Assembly: GCF_014698015.1 (NCBI RefSeq)
Contig: NZ_JACXBS010000001.1
Span: 558,001-622,000, forward strand
Reading direction: 5' to 3'
Source of the DNA: Kocuria sp. cx-455
GTDB taxonomy: Bacteria; Actinomycetota; Actinomycetes; Actinomycetales; Micrococcaceae
DNA length: 64,000 nt
The translations under genes and the position numbers were made by a program. The notes below the pieces were generated by a model. The model saw only the letters and a list, made by a program, of their open reading frames with translations. It searched no databases and was not told the DNA's origin. Shown in pieces: positions 28,529 through 38,025 of this stretch (its first letter is position 1; every line of letters begins with the position of its first letter).

Positions 28529-30364
28529 TTACCGGGAATCGTCGTCCTCCACGTACCGATCTTCGCGGTAGTCGTAGTCCACGGGTTGATCGTCCTCGTC
28601 GGTGCGCTGGTACCAGGCGCTCATGCGCTCCGAGGTGGAGTCCACGTCGTGACCGGCGGCGGTCGGGCCCTTCTCGCGGCGGATCTCGATGGCGAAATCG
28701 TCGCCGTGCTGGTCCATTCCCTGGCGCACCGCGTTATCCAGTGCCTTGCGGGCGTAGCGATGGCGCAGGCTCATGGGGTCGGTGCTCAGATCCCGCAGGA
28801 ACGCGGGGATCAGGGCCAACAGGATGACCGCGAACGGCAATGCCGCCACGGTTACCAGGTCCTGAAGCCCCTGCAACGCGTCCGAACCCCCGACCAGGAG
28901 CATGATCGAGGAAACACCGGCCAACGCCAGGCCCCAGAAAATGGTGATCCTCCTGTCCGGGTGGGGTTTGCCCTGCTGGGACATGGAGGCCATGACCAGG
29001 GTCGCGGAGTCCGCGGAAGTGATGAAAAAAACGGCCAGCAGAATGATGATCACGATGGGCGTGATCTGGCTGAGGGGCAGCGCGTCCAGCATCAGGAAGA
29101 GCATCGCCTCGGGAGAGGCGGCGCTGGCGATGTCCGCGCCGGAGCGCTGCAGCCAAATGGCCGTGCCGCCAAAGATGGAGAACGCGAGCACGCAGATCAG
29201 GGTGGGCGCCAACAGCACCACGCTCACGTACTGGCGTAGGGTGCGGCCGCGCGAGATGCGAGCCACGAAGGTGCCGACGAAGGGTGCCCAGGAAACCCAC
29301 CAGGCCCAGTAGAACAGGGTCCAGCTGCGCATGAATTCCTCGGCCTCCGGGCCCCAAGAGGCGGACATCGAGATCATCTGGAACATCTCACCGAAGTACG
29401 TGCCCACCACGGAGGGAATAAAGTTCAACAGGAATACGGTGGGGCCGGCAACGAACAGGAAGAACGCCACGATGGCGGCCAGGACCATGTTGAAGTTGGA
29501 GAGTCGACGGATGCCCTTGGCCACTCCGGAGACGGCCGAAATCAAGAACACGCAGGTCAGAATCGCGATGATGGCGATCAACAGGCCATTGCCCACGTCG
29601 CTCATTCCGGTGATGATCTGCAGACCGCTGCCGATCTGCAGGGTTCCCAGGCCCAGGGACGCCGAGGTTGCGAACAGGATGCCGATGATGGCAAACGTGT
29701 CGATCAGTCGGCCACCCACGGTCAGATGTGCCCGCTGGCCGAAAATAGCGGACATCAACAACGGGCGACCGCGGCGGTAAGCGGCGTACCCCACGGCGGC
29801 ACCCACCAGGGCGTAAATGGCCCACGCCTGCAAACCCCAATGGAAGATGGTTTGAGCCATGGCAGAGTGCATGGCATGGTACGTCTCCGCTTCCGCGCGG
29901 CCCGGCGGGGGAGTCATGTAATAGGTGATCGGTTCATAAACACCGAAGAAGATCAAACCCACGCCCATCCCGGCGGCGAACAGCATCGCGATCCAGGACC
30001 CCATGGAGTAGGCGGGCGCTTCACCGTCCTTGCCCAGGGGAATTTTGCCGTACCGGGAGAAACCCACGTAGAGCAGGAACAACAGCACCACGGCGGCCAG
30101 CAACGTGAAGATCCAACCGCCGTACGTGACGACACCGGTCAGTGCGCTCGACGCGACCCGGGTCAAGGTTTCGGTGGACACCGCACCCCACACCACGAAA
30201 CCGATGATCAGCGCCCCGGCCACACCGAATGTGATCTTGTCGGTGCGGTAGCGGACGCGCTGCTCCTCCACGGAAACACCCGGAACCAAACCCGGGTGAG
30301 TGTCGTGGGGATAGCGTGCGGTGGCGTCGTCGGACCCGGCAACCGGGCGGGACGAGGATCTCAT
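28529..30364 (-). CDS. BCCT family glycine betaine/choline-type transporter
   Basis: This 611-residue carrier imports compatible solutes with sodium. It has 12 TM segments, the family stretch SWIAMLFAAGMGVGLIFFGV, the signature WTLFYWAWWVSWAPFVGTF with the aromatic substrate-box Trp residues, and ITSADSATLVMASMS in TM8-10. The cytoplasmic C-terminal tail is long and acidic (about 90 residues), where osmosensing is located in BetP. ATG at 30364 begins MRSSSRPVAG. A second BCCT gene is truncated at the window start, so the organism has at least two. Confidence 0.95.
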   Translation of the reverse strand: MRSSSRPVAGSDDATARYPHDTHPGLVPGVSVEEQRVRYRTDKITFGVAGALIIGFVVWGAVSTETLTRVASSALTGVVTYGGWIFTLLAAVVLLFLLYVGFSRYGKIPLGKDGEAPAYSMGSWIAMLFAAGMGVGLIFFGVYEPITYYMTPPPGRAEAETYHAMHSAMAQTIFHWGLQAWAIYALVGAAVGYAAYRRGRPLLMSAIFGQRAHLTVGGRLIDTFAIIGILFATSASLGLGTLQIGSGLQIITGMSDVGNGLLIAIIAILTCVFLISAVSGVAKGIRRLSNFNMVLAAIVAFFLFVAGPTVFLLNFIPSVVGTYFGEMFQMISMSASWGPEAEEFMRSWTLFYWAWWVSWAPFVGTFVARISRGRTLRQYVSVVLLAPTLICVLAFSIFGGTAIWLQRSGADIASAASPEAMLFLMLDALPLSQITPIVIIILLAVFFITSADSATLVMASMSQQGKPHPDRRITIFWGLALAGVSSIMLLVGGSDALQGLQDLVTVAALPFAVILLALIPAFLRDLSTDPMSLRHRYARKALDNAVRQGMDQHGDDFAIEIRREKGPTAAGHDVDSTSERMSAWYQRTDEDDQPVDYDYREDRYVEDDDSR

Positions 30365-30713
30365 GACGGAACCTGCGTTCTGAACTGAAGATGGCGGCGT
30401 CGGCCGCCCGGACCGTAACACCTTAGCGGGCAGCCGCCCGCGGTTGGGCCCGCGAGGGTCGCCCGAGAGACACGTGAGTTCGCCAACACCGTGGATTCGG
30501 TGCCCAGAGTGGTGGATTTGCCGTGCGTTTGCAACGAGCGAGACCGTGTAAAGAGATTCTTGTCATGTGATGAAGCGCTCGTCAGCAAGGGCGGGTAAAA
30601 GCATGTAACCTGGACCTACGAAAAACTGACAAGATACTCCGGGGCCGTACTGTGTGCGCAGTGCGTTGATACGGTGCCGCCCATCGGACACGAGACGCAG
30701 AGGGGGTCACGCC
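30365..30713. other. Intergenic stretch between BCCT and DUF3073 genes
   Basis: These 349 bases show no credible gene. A small 6-bp hairpin GCGGGC/GCCCGC lies at 30426-30441. GATACT at 30633-30638 is a weak -10 candidate for the DUF3073 gene. Nothing else is recognised. Confidence 0.5.
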
Positions 30714-30914
30714 ATGGGGCGCGGCCGTCAAAAGGCGAAGGCGACACGGCAGGCGCGGGAGATGAAGTACTTCAGCCCGCAAACCGACTACTCGGCGCTG
30801 CAGCGCGAGCTGCGGTCCAGCAAACCGTCCTCCCGAGCCGTAGACCACGAGGATCGTCACGAGGAAGAAGATGATTACTCGGCCTACGCGGAGAAATACT
30901 CCGACTACGACTGA
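30714..30914 (+). CDS. DUF3073 domain-containing small protein
   Basis: This 66-residue charged protein begins MGRGRQKAKATRQAREMKYF and ends in an acidic Tyr-rich tail (DDYSAYAEKYSDYD), the hallmark of DUF3073. It is conserved across Actinomycetota and of unknown function; a basic N-terminus and acidic C-terminus suggest nucleic acid or ribosome contact, which is inference. ATG at 30714 follows GAGGGGG. It is convergent with purM, an arrangement I recall from other actinobacteria. Confidence 0.95.
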   Translation: MGRGRQKAKATRQAREMKYFSPQTDYSALQRELRSSKPSSRAVDHEDRHEEEDDYSAYAEKYSDYD

Positions 30915-31019
30915 CCTGGTTCACGCGGAAACCCACTGAGGCCCGCGTCACCGCCAGCACAACGCATGCGTCACGCGAACGTGGAGCACCATGTTTCGGG
31001 TCCGAGCACGTTGTCCTTG

Positions 31020-31064
31020 ACAAGCAACCGCCCCACACCATAAGTGGTTGGGGCGGTTGCTTGT
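31020..31064. terminator. Bidirectional terminator between DUF3073 and purM
   Basis: Arms 31020-31035 and 31049-31064 (ACAAGCAACCGCCCCA and complement) are perfect, with inner ACCA/TGGT pairing after one bulged base. It ends both convergent transcripts. Confidence 0.9.
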
Positions 31065-31099
31065 GCGCACTTCCTGTTGATACGTAGGACCGGGAACGA

Positions 31100-32263
31100 T
31101 CAGTTGGCGTAGGTGCCCGTCATGAGCACGCCGCCGCCGTCCACGCCCTTGGCTCCTTGCACCCAGTCCGGCCCTGCGTGCTTGGCGCCGGCGTCCACGG
31201 GGCCTACTTCGCCCATGAGCCAGGAATTCACGCCACGCTTGTTGAGGTGCTCCACGGCGGCATCCGCCACCGAGGGATCCACAATGGCAACCATGCCCAC
31301 GCCCACATTGAGGGTGCGCTCCAGATCCGGCAGGGGAACATTGCCCAGCTGACCAACCAATTGGAAAACGGCCGGCAGCTGCCACGTGGAACGGTCCACG
31401 GTGGCTTGCAACCCCGAGGGAAGCACGCGGGCCAAATTGGCGGCCAAGCCTCCGCCGGTCACGTGCGAGAACCCCCGGACGCCGTGGCCCGTCTGCCCGT
31501 CCTCGCCGTTGACGGGGAAGGCCCGGGCCAGGTCCAGGACATCGGCGGTGTAGACGCGCGTGGGCTCGAGCAGTTCCTCGCCCAGGGTGCGACCGAGTTC
31601 GGAGACCTGACGTTCCAGCTGCCAGCCGGCCACATTGATCACCCGGCGCACCAGGGAGTACCCGTTGGAGTGGATGCCGGAGGAAGCCATGCCGATGATC
31701 ACGTCACCGGCCCGCACACGGTCCGGTCCGAGTAACTCATCCGCCTCGACCACGCCGGTGGCCGCTCCGGCCACGTCGTACTCGTCCGGAGCCAGCAGGC
31801 CCGGGTGCTCGGCGGTCTCGCCACCGACCAAGGCGGTCCCGGCGGCGTCGCACGCGGCCGCAATGCCACGCACGATGTCAGCGATACGCTCGGGAACCAC
31901 CTTGCCCGTGGCGATGTAATCGGTCATGAACAGCGGTTTGGCGCCCACCACCACGATGTCGTCCACGACCATGCCCACCAGGTCCCAGCCAATGGTGTCG
32001 TGGATGTCCAGGCTCTGGGCAATGGCCACCTTGGTGCCCACGCCGTCCGTGGAGGTCGCCAGGTACGGTTTGCGGTACGTGGTGAGTTCCGAGACGTCAT
32101 AGAGCCCGGCGAATCCACCCACGCCACCGATCACGTTGGACGAGTGAGTGGCCTTGACCGCAGACTTCATGAGTTCCACGGCGCGGTCACCGGCTTCAAC
32201 GTCCACTCCGGCGCTCGCGTAGGTCACGGACTGGGCACCGGCGCCCTCGTGGATGTTGCTCAT
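31100..32263 (-). CDS. purM: Phosphoribosylformylglycinamidine cyclo-ligase PurM (AIR synthetase)
   Basis: PurM makes aminoimidazole ribonucleotide from FGAM with ATP (purine step 5). The 387-residue product has VTYASAGVDVEAGDRAVE at the start, the ATP-binding TDGVGTKV, GGETAEHPG, and GFSHVTGGGLAANLARVLP. ATG at 32263 overlaps the purF stop by 4 bases (ATGA) and follows CAGGAGA. Length is a little above the usual 340-360. It is cotranslated with purF. Confidence 0.97.
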   Translation of the reverse strand: MSNIHEGAGAQSVTYASAGVDVEAGDRAVELMKSAVKATHSSNVIGGVGGFAGLYDVSELTTYRKPYLATSTDGVGTKVAIAQSLDIHDTIGWDLVGMVVDDIVVVGAKPLFMTDYIATGKVVPERIADIVRGIAAACDAAGTALVGGETAEHPGLLAPDEYDVAGAATGVVEADELLGPDRVRAGDVIIGMASSGIHSNGYSLVRRVINVAGWQLERQVSELGRTLGEELLEPTRVYTADVLDLARAFPVNGEDGQTGHGVRGFSHVTGGGLAANLARVLPSGLQATVDRSTWQLPAVFQLVGQLGNVPLPDLERTLNVGVGMVAIVDPSVADAAVEHLNKRGVNSWLMGEVGPVDAGAKHAGPDWVQGAKGVDGGGVLMTGTYAN

Positions 32264-33807
32264 GCGCTGTTCTCCTGGGTGGCAGGGATCTGGGGTACGG
32301 TCTGGTTCGGCTCGCGCAGCTTCGCCGGCGGTGCCGTGCTGCCCGGAGCTTCGAGAACGGCCTTGCCGAGCCTGTCGGCCTCGGGCAGGGGAGTGGGGTA
32401 CATGCCGGAGAAGCATGCCGTACACAGGATCTCCCGGGGCTGCTTGGTGGCTTCGACCATGCCGTCATGGGAGATGTACCCCAGCGAATCGGCACCCAGG
32501 GATGCCCGGATGTCCTCCACGGCAAGCCCGTTGGCGATCAGTTCCGCGCGAGAGGCAAAGTCAATGCCGTAGAAGCACGGCCATTTGATGGGCGGTGAGG
32601 AGATCCGGATGTGGATTTCCGCAGCCCCGGCCTCGCGCAGCATCCGCACCAGTGCGCGCTGCGTGTTGCCGCGCACGATCGAGTCGTCCACCACGATCAG
32701 CCTCTTACCGGCCACGATCGAGCGCAGCGGGTTCAGTTTGAGCCGGATGCCCAGCTGGCGGATGGTGTCCGAGGGCTGGATGAACGTGCGGCCCACGTAG
32801 GAGTTCTTGACCAGCCCGTGACCGAACGGGATGCCGGAGGCTTCCGCGTAGCCAATAGCGGCCGGGGTCCCGGATTCGGGGGTGGGCATGACCAGGTCCG
32901 CGTCGACCGCGTGTTCGCGGGCCAGCTGGCGGCCCATTTCCACGCGGGATTCGTAGACCGAGCGCCCGTTGATGGTGGTGTCCGGGCGGGCCAGGTACAC
33001 GTACTCGAAGACGCAACCGGCGCGCTTGGCCTCCGCGAAGCGGCGGGTTCGCAGGCCGTTCTCGTCCACGGCAATGAATTCACCGGGTTCGATTTCACGC
33101 ACCAGCGATGCGCCCACGATGTCCAGGGCAGCCGTTTCGGACGCGACCACCCAGCCGCGCTCCAAACGACCCAGCACCAGTGGGCGGATGCCCTGGGGGT
33201 CGCGAGCAGCGTACAGCGTGGTTTCGTCCATGAAGGACAAGCAGAAGGAGCCGGTGAGTTTGGGCAGCAGGTGCATGGCGGCGTCCTCGAGGGACCCGTG
33301 AGGGTGCTCCGCCAGCAGCGCCGTGATCAGGGCGGTGTCCGTGGTGTTGCCCTGGGCCATTTCACCGCGGGACGGGAAACCCGACTTGTCGATGAGCTGG
33401 TCGTGCAGTTCGGCGGAATTGGTCAGGTTGCCGTTGTGGGCCAGCGCCACCGTTCCGTGCGGGGTGGCACCCAGGGTGGGCTGCGCGTTGGCCCAGTGGG
33501 ACCCACCCGTGGTGGAGTAGCGACAGTGGCCCACGGCCACGTGCCCCTGGAGCGTGTTCAACGTGGTCTCGTCAAAGACCTGGGACACCAGCCCCATGTC
33601 CTTGTAGACCGAGATCCGGTCGCCATCGGACGTGGCAATGCCAGCGGACTCCTGCCCGCGGTGCTGCAACGCGTACAGCCCGTAGTACGTAAGTTTGGCT
33701 ACGTCCTCGCCGGGGGCCCACACGCCGAAAACGCCGCACGCGTCCTGGGGGCCTTTTTCACCGGGCAAGAGGTCATGAGTGAGTTTTCCATCGGATCGAA
33801 CCACCAC
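32260..33807 (-). CDS. purF: Amidophosphoribosyltransferase PurF
   Basis: PurF catalyses the first committed purine step, PRPP plus glutamine to phosphoribosylamine. The 515-residue product carries the N-terminal Ntn nucleophile Cys in GPQDACGVFGV (Cys 24, exposed after propeptide removal) and the PRPP loop LIVVDDSIVRGNT. Cysteines in GCVFEY, WPCFYG and LCTACFSG correspond to the four 4Fe-4S ligands of the B. subtilis-type enzyme. GTG at 33807 or the next codon at 33804 is the start; no RBS is evident. purF-purM form an operon. Confidence 0.97.
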   Translation of the reverse strand: MVVRSDGKLTHDLLPGEKGPQDACGVFGVWAPGEDVAKLTYYGLYALQHRGQESAGIATSDGDRISVYKDMGLVSQVFDETTLNTLQGHVAVGHCRYSTTGGSHWANAQPTLGATPHGTVALAHNGNLTNSAELHDQLIDKSGFPSRGEMAQGNTTDTALITALLAEHPHGSLEDAAMHLLPKLTGSFCLSFMDETTLYAARDPQGIRPLVLGRLERGWVVASETAALDIVGASLVREIEPGEFIAVDENGLRTRRFAEAKRAGCVFEYVYLARPDTTINGRSVYESRVEMGRQLAREHAVDADLVMPTPESGTPAAIGYAEASGIPFGHGLVKNSYVGRTFIQPSDTIRQLGIRLKLNPLRSIVAGKRLIVVDDSIVRGNTQRALVRMLREAGAAEIHIRISSPPIKWPCFYGIDFASRAELIANGLAVEDIRASLGADSLGYISHDGMVEATKQPREILCTACFSGMYPTPLPEADRLGKAVLEAPGSTAPPAKLREPNQTVPQIPATQENSA

Positions 33808-33816
33808 AATAGTGTC

Positions 33817-34158
33817 TCACGATCCGGGGCGGTCACGACTTTCGCGCACGTCATCTATCTGCGCGGTGACATTGCGGCGGCGTTTGACCGAAAGGCGGTC
33901 GATGATCAATGACACCACCGAGCCCGCGGCCGCGCCGATCAGAAGGCCGATGACCAGGAAGAATCCCACGATCGCGCCGCGCGTGTAGTACTGGGACTCC
34001 GGGCCCAGGAGCCCGAACAGAAAGCCCGCGACCGCGCCCAGAATCATCCCCGTGATGAGGAAGGCGAGCAGATTGGGGGCCCGGCGGATGGTCATCCGTT
34101 CCTTGCGCGAAGGCTCGGGGGAAGCAGACTCGGGGGTGTTGTTGGGCACGGAACTCAT
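33817..34158 (-). CDS. Small membrane protein of unknown function
   Basis: This 113-residue protein has a polar Pro/Ser N-terminus (about 25 residues), two TM segments (NLLAFLITGMILGAVAGFLF and GAIVGFFLVIGLLIGAAAGS) with GxxxG-like spacing, and a basic C-terminal tail. TAGCCT at 34166-34171 is 7 bases before the ATG, so the mRNA is probably leaderless. It is 9 bases upstream of purF and likely cotranscribed with purF-purM. No function is known to me. Confidence 0.8.
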   Translation of the reverse strand: MSSVPNNTPESASPEPSRKERMTIRRAPNLLAFLITGMILGAVAGFLFGLLGPESQYYTRGAIVGFFLVIGLLIGAAAGSVVSLIIDRLSVKRRRNVTAQIDDVRESRDRPGS

Positions 34159-34236
34159 GGGTGCCAGGCTATCGCGGGTTCACCGGCCCGCGGTATTCGC
34201 GGGCCGGTGAGCGCCGGGGATCTGCTGGCACTCACC

Positions 34237-34602
34237 TCAGTCGAACAGCGGCAGCCAGTCGGAGAGGTCGGTTCTGGTTCCCGACGCCGCCACCGCGCCG
34301 TCCGCCACGGCGCTCGCCCAATCGAGTTGGCCGGTGGCGAGGCGCAGCCACGTGAGGGCATCGGTTTCCACCACGTTCGGGGGTGTGCCGCGGGTGTGGC
34401 GGGGTCCGGCCATGCACTGGGTCACGCCGAAGGGGGGTACCCGCACTTCAACGGAGTTTCCTTCGGCGCGGGTGGCCAGTTCTTCCAAGCAGTAGCGCAC
34501 GGCCAAGGCCGTGGTCTTGCGCGGTGACGCATCGGGGTCCTGGCGCCACCGGGCCAGGGCCAGGGTGCCGTCCGCGGGATTGACCTTGCGACGCACGCTC
34601 AC
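34237..34602 (-). CDS. Sterol-carrier-like (SCP-2 type) small protein
   Basis: This 121-residue protein matches the actinobacterial sterol-carrier family in NSVEVRVPPFGVTQCMAGPRHTRGTPPNVVE and DALTWLRLATGQLDW. SCP-2 folds bind lipids in a hydrophobic tunnel; the ligand here is unknown. The GTG at 34602 follows GGAGG; upstream sequence in this frame to 34869 is a shadow of the asparaginase gene. It lies 61 bases downstream of the asparaginase gene and close to purF; I recall a similar neighbour of purF in other actinobacteria. Confidence 0.88.
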   Translation of the reverse strand: MSVRRKVNPADGTLALARWRQDPDASPRKTTALAVRYCLEELATRAEGNSVEVRVPPFGVTQCMAGPRHTRGTPPNVVETDALTWLRLATGQLDWASAVADGAVAASGTRTDLSDWLPLFD

Positions 34603-34663
34603 GGTGCGATGCCTCCAGAAGTAGTAGCGATTCGTTGGCTGGGGATCCGTCGAGCGGAGCCGG

Positions 34664-35665
34664 TCAGCCGAGCAGGTCCAGCACGGGACGCGCGAGCTTA
34701 ATGGCACCCACGGGTTTCCCGGCCCCGGTAATGGGGCGCAGCACCTTGTCCAGGACGCGAGCGGCGTCCCCGGTGGAAATGGCACCCACCTGAGCGAGGA
34801 GTGTGAGGCCCACCAGCGCGTTGGCGCGGGACGAGCCGTCGAGCATCTTGATGGCCACGGACCAACCACCCCGCGTTCCCAGGCCCAGCACGCCTTCCGC
34901 GCCGAGCTTGGTGATCACGTCCAGCTCCTCCATGATCACGGTGTTCGAGCGGCCGGGACCCTGGACGTACTCGGGATAGTCGAGCATGGAGGTCGCCACC
35001 GTAGCGGCGCGGGCGTCCGCCTGAATGTTGCGTGCCGCGCGACCCAGCGTGGAGTACATGCGGGCCAGCCCGGTCAGGGTGAGCGCCGTGAGCGGTGCCC
35101 CGCAGCCGTCGATGCCCACGTGCTGGGCCCGTTCGCCGGAAAAATTCTCGATGGTCTCGATCACGAGCTGCTGCAGCGGATGCTGCGGATCCAGGTAGCT
35201 GTCCAGGGGCCACTCGTTGACCACGCAGGCCCACAGGAACGCCGCGTGCTTGCCGGAGCAGTTCATGCACATGCGGTTCTTGCCGCGCTCGGTGCGGATC
35301 AACCAGGCACGGGTGTCCTCGTCCTGCGGCCAGTCCTGGGGGCACTGCAGTGCGTCCGGGGTCAGCTCTGCTGCTTTAAGGATGGAGCTGACCGCATCCA
35401 GGTGATCGAAGGTGCCCGTGTGGGAGGCGGCGGCGATGGCCACCTGATCTCCACGCAGCGGGGCGCCGGCCTTCATGGACGCAATGGCCTGGAACGGTTT
35501 GAGCGTGGAACGGGGGAAGATCAGTTCGTCCGGGGCGCCCAAGGACAGGGCCACGGAACCGTCCGGGGCTAGGACCACGGCCGAGCCGCGATGCCGGGAC
35601 TCCACGAACCCGCTGCGCTCGACCTCTGCGAGATCAACGGCCTGTTCAGAACTGAAAGTGTGCAT
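34664..35665 (-). CDS. Asparaginase (Rhizobium etli-type, asparaginase II family)
   Basis: The 333-residue protein belongs to the thermolabile R. etli-type asparaginase II family: RSTLKPFQAIA near residue 52, NCSGKHAAFLWAC near 134 with the catalytic-site Ser/Lys, and GIDGCGAPLTALTLTGLARM near 184. It hydrolyses L-asparagine to aspartate and ammonia in the cytoplasm. It is divergent from purD with 71 bases between starts. CATACT at 35673-35678 stands 7 bases before the ATG and may be a leaderless -10. Confidence 0.92.
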   Translation of the reverse strand: MHTFSSEQAVDLAEVERSGFVESRHRGSAVVLAPDGSVALSLGAPDELIFPRSTLKPFQAIASMKAGAPLRGDQVAIAAASHTGTFDHLDAVSSILKAAELTPDALQCPQDWPQDEDTRAWLIRTERGKNRMCMNCSGKHAAFLWACVVNEWPLDSYLDPQHPLQQLVIETIENFSGERAQHVGIDGCGAPLTALTLTGLARMYSTLGRAARNIQADARAATVATSMLDYPEYVQGPGRSNTVIMEELDVITKLGAEGVLGLGTRGGWSVAIKMLDGSSRANALVGLTLLAQVGAISTGDAARVLDKVLRPITGAGKPVGAIKLARPVLDLLG

Positions 35666-35736
35666 GCACCCCAGTATGTCAGCGTGATCACGGGAAACGT
35701 TGGAGTAGGTGCACCCCGTGCCGATACGCTGAGCAC

Positions 35737-37032
35737 GTGAAGGTTTTGGTGGTGGGCCCAGGCGGCCGAGAACACGCGATAATCAAGTCCCTGCTGAGAG
35801 ATCCCAAGGTCAGCGAAGTTCACTCCGCACCCGGTAACGCCGGGATCGCCCGGGACGTTCCCGTCCACGCCGTGAACGCCCAGGACCCCCGAGCGGTCAC
35901 CGAGCTGGCTCGTGAACTGCGCGCGGATCTCGTGGTGGTGGGCCCGGAGGCCCCGTTGGTCGCGGGCGTGGGCGATGCCCTGCGCGGAGCCGGGTTCGCG
36001 GTGTTCGGGCCCTCCAAGGACGCCGCGCGCATCGAGGGCTCCAAGGCGTTCGCCAAGGAGATCATGGCCGCCGCCCACGTCCCCACGGCACGCGCCGTGG
36101 CCACCTCCGACATGGCAGAGGTCCGCGAGGCGCTCGCGGAGTTCGGCGCGCCGCACGTGGTCAAGGACGACGGCCTGGCCGCGGGCAAGGGCGTGGTGGT
36201 CACCAGCGACACCGACCGCGCGGAGGCCCACGCTCGTGAGTGCATCGAGGCTGGCGGCGCCGTGGTGATCGAGGAGTTCCTGGACGGCCCCGAGGTCTCC
36301 TTGTTCGTCATCACGGACGGCGAGCGCGTGGTTCCGTTGCTCCCCGCGCAGGACTTCAAACGCGTACGCGACAACGATCAGGGCCCCAACACGGGCGGCA
36401 TGGGGGCGTACACGCCCCTGGATTGGCTGCCCGAGGGGTTCACGGACGAGGTCGTGGAGCGTGTGGCCCGCCCCGTGGTGGCTGAATTACGACGCCGCGG
36501 CACACCTTTCGTGGGTGTGCTCTACTGCGGCCTCGCGGTCACCCGGCGCGGCATACAGGTCATTGAATTCAACGCGCGTTTCGGAGACCCCGAGACCCAG
36601 TCCGTGCTGACCATGCTCGAGTCCCCGCTGGGCGAGCTCATGCTCGACGCCGCCGCGGGCCGCCTCTCCGAGGACCGTGCCCTGCAGTGGAAGCCCGGTG
36701 CGTCGGTGACCGTGGTGCTCGCGGCGCAGAACTACCCCGGAGCTCCGCGCAGGGGTGATCCCATCAGTGGTCTGGACCGGATCGACTCCGTGGCCGAGAC
36801 CCACGTGATCCACGCGGGCACCGCCGCCGACACCGCGGGTGACATTGTCTCCGCGGGTGGCCGCGTGCTGGCCGTGGTGTCCCACGGTGCAGATCTCCAA
36901 GAAGCTCGTGAGCGTGGTTATCGTGGAATGGAATTGATCTCCCTCCCCGGTGGGCATTACCGCGGTGACATTGCGCTCGCTGCCGCCGAGGGGCGCGTCA
37001 CCCTCCCGACCACAGCTGAGGAACAAGCATGA
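35737..37032 (+). CDS. purD: Phosphoribosylamine-glycine ligase PurD
   Basis: PurD joins glycine to phosphoribosylamine using ATP (purine step 2). The 431-residue ATP-grasp protein has the N-terminal GPGGREHAI, VVGPEAPLVAG, HVVKDDGLAAGKGVVV, and the catalytic region NARFGDPETQ. GTG at 35737 is preceded at 6 bases by TACGCT (35725-35730) without an RBS, a leaderless arrangement. It overlaps purC by 4 bases (ATGA). Confidence 0.98.
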   Translation: MKVLVVGPGGREHAIIKSLLRDPKVSEVHSAPGNAGIARDVPVHAVNAQDPRAVTELARELRADLVVVGPEAPLVAGVGDALRGAGFAVFGPSKDAARIEGSKAFAKEIMAAAHVPTARAVATSDMAEVREALAEFGAPHVVKDDGLAAGKGVVVTSDTDRAEAHARECIEAGGAVVIEEFLDGPEVSLFVITDGERVVPLLPAQDFKRVRDNDQGPNTGGMGAYTPLDWLPEGFTDEVVERVARPVVAELRRRGTPFVGVLYCGLAVTRRGIQVIEFNARFGDPETQSVLTMLESPLGELMLDAAAGRLSEDRALQWKPGASVTVVLAAQNYPGAPRRGDPISGLDRIDSVAETHVIHAGTAADTAGDIVSAGGRVLAVVSHGADLQEARERGYRGMELISLPGGHYRGDIALAAAEGRVTLPTTAEEQA

Positions 37033-38000
37033 GTGAGCATTCCGTACCGCCCGAGATTCCCGGCTGGAAGCACGCCTATACGGGTAAGGTCCGCGAACTG
37101 TATGTACCGGACGAATCCCGCCTGCGGGCCACCGGGGTTGCCATCCACGACAACGCCGAGTACCGCGCCGGATCCGTCTTGGTGCTCGCGAGTGACCGGA
37201 TCTCCGCGTTCGATCAGGTGCTGCCCACCGAGATCCCGGACAAGGGCATTATCTTGAATCAGTTGTCCCTGTGGTGGTTCGAGCAGCTCACGGGCATCCC
37301 CAATCACATTCTCACGACCGACGTTCACGAATCGGTGCGCGGCCGTGCGGTGATCTGCAAAAACCTGTCCATGTTCCCGGTCGAGAACATCGTGCGCGGT
37401 TATCTCACCGGCTCGGGCCTCAAGGATTACAAGGCAACGGGATCGATCTGCGGCGTGGAGTTACCCGAGGGGCTGAGGGACGGAGATCGGCTGGAGAGCC
37501 CCATGTTCACCCCGACCGGTAAGGCCGAGCTGGGTGAACACGATGAGCCCATCACCTTCCGGGAAATGTCCGATGTGGTGGGTAACGCAGTGGCGGACCG
37601 CTTACGTGAGCTGTCGCTGACCATTTATTCGGAGGCCGAGGAGATTGCACGCGAGCGCGGCATCATCGTGGCCGACACCAAGATGGAGTTCGGGCTGGAC
37701 TCCTACCGAGGTGCCATTACACTGGGTGACGAGGTTCTGACCCCGGACTCCTCCCGCTTCTGGGATGCGGAGACCTACAGACCGGGTCAAGCGCAGCCCT
37801 CGTTCGACAAACAGTACGTCCGTGACTGGTTGCGTTCCGAGGAGTCCGGGTGGGACGGTAACGGCCCCGTTCCGGAACTTCCCGAACACGTGGTCGAGAA
37901 GACACGCGCGCGGTACGTGGAAGCCTACGAGCGGCTCACCGGGCGGGTGTTCGAGCCCAAGGGCCCGTTCTTCGAGGTCGCGGGTCCCGCGGAGTACTGA
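37029..38000 (+). CDS. purC: SAICAR synthetase PurC
   Basis: PurC couples aspartate to CAIR with ATP. The 323-residue product has GKVRELY near residue 19, SDRISAFDQVLP near 55, FPVENIVRGYLTGSGLKDY near 117, ADTKMEFGL near 218, and GDEVLTPDSSRFW near 237. It is translationally coupled to purD. The window thus carries purine steps 1, 2, 5 and SAICAR synthesis, with the other steps elsewhere. Confidence 0.98.
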   Translation: MSEHSVPPEIPGWKHAYTGKVRELYVPDESRLRATGVAIHDNAEYRAGSVLVLASDRISAFDQVLPTEIPDKGIILNQLSLWWFEQLTGIPNHILTTDVHESVRGRAVICKNLSMFPVENIVRGYLTGSGLKDYKATGSICGVELPEGLRDGDRLESPMFTPTGKAELGEHDEPITFREMSDVVGNAVADRLRELSLTIYSEAEEIARERGIIVADTKMEFGLDSYRGAITLGDEVLTPDSSRFWDAETYRPGQAQPSFDKQYVRDWLRSEESGWDGNGPVPELPEHVVEKTRARYVEAYERLTGRVFEPKGPFFEVAGPAEY

Positions 38001-38025
38001 GGCCGGGGCTTTCCACACGGGGTGT

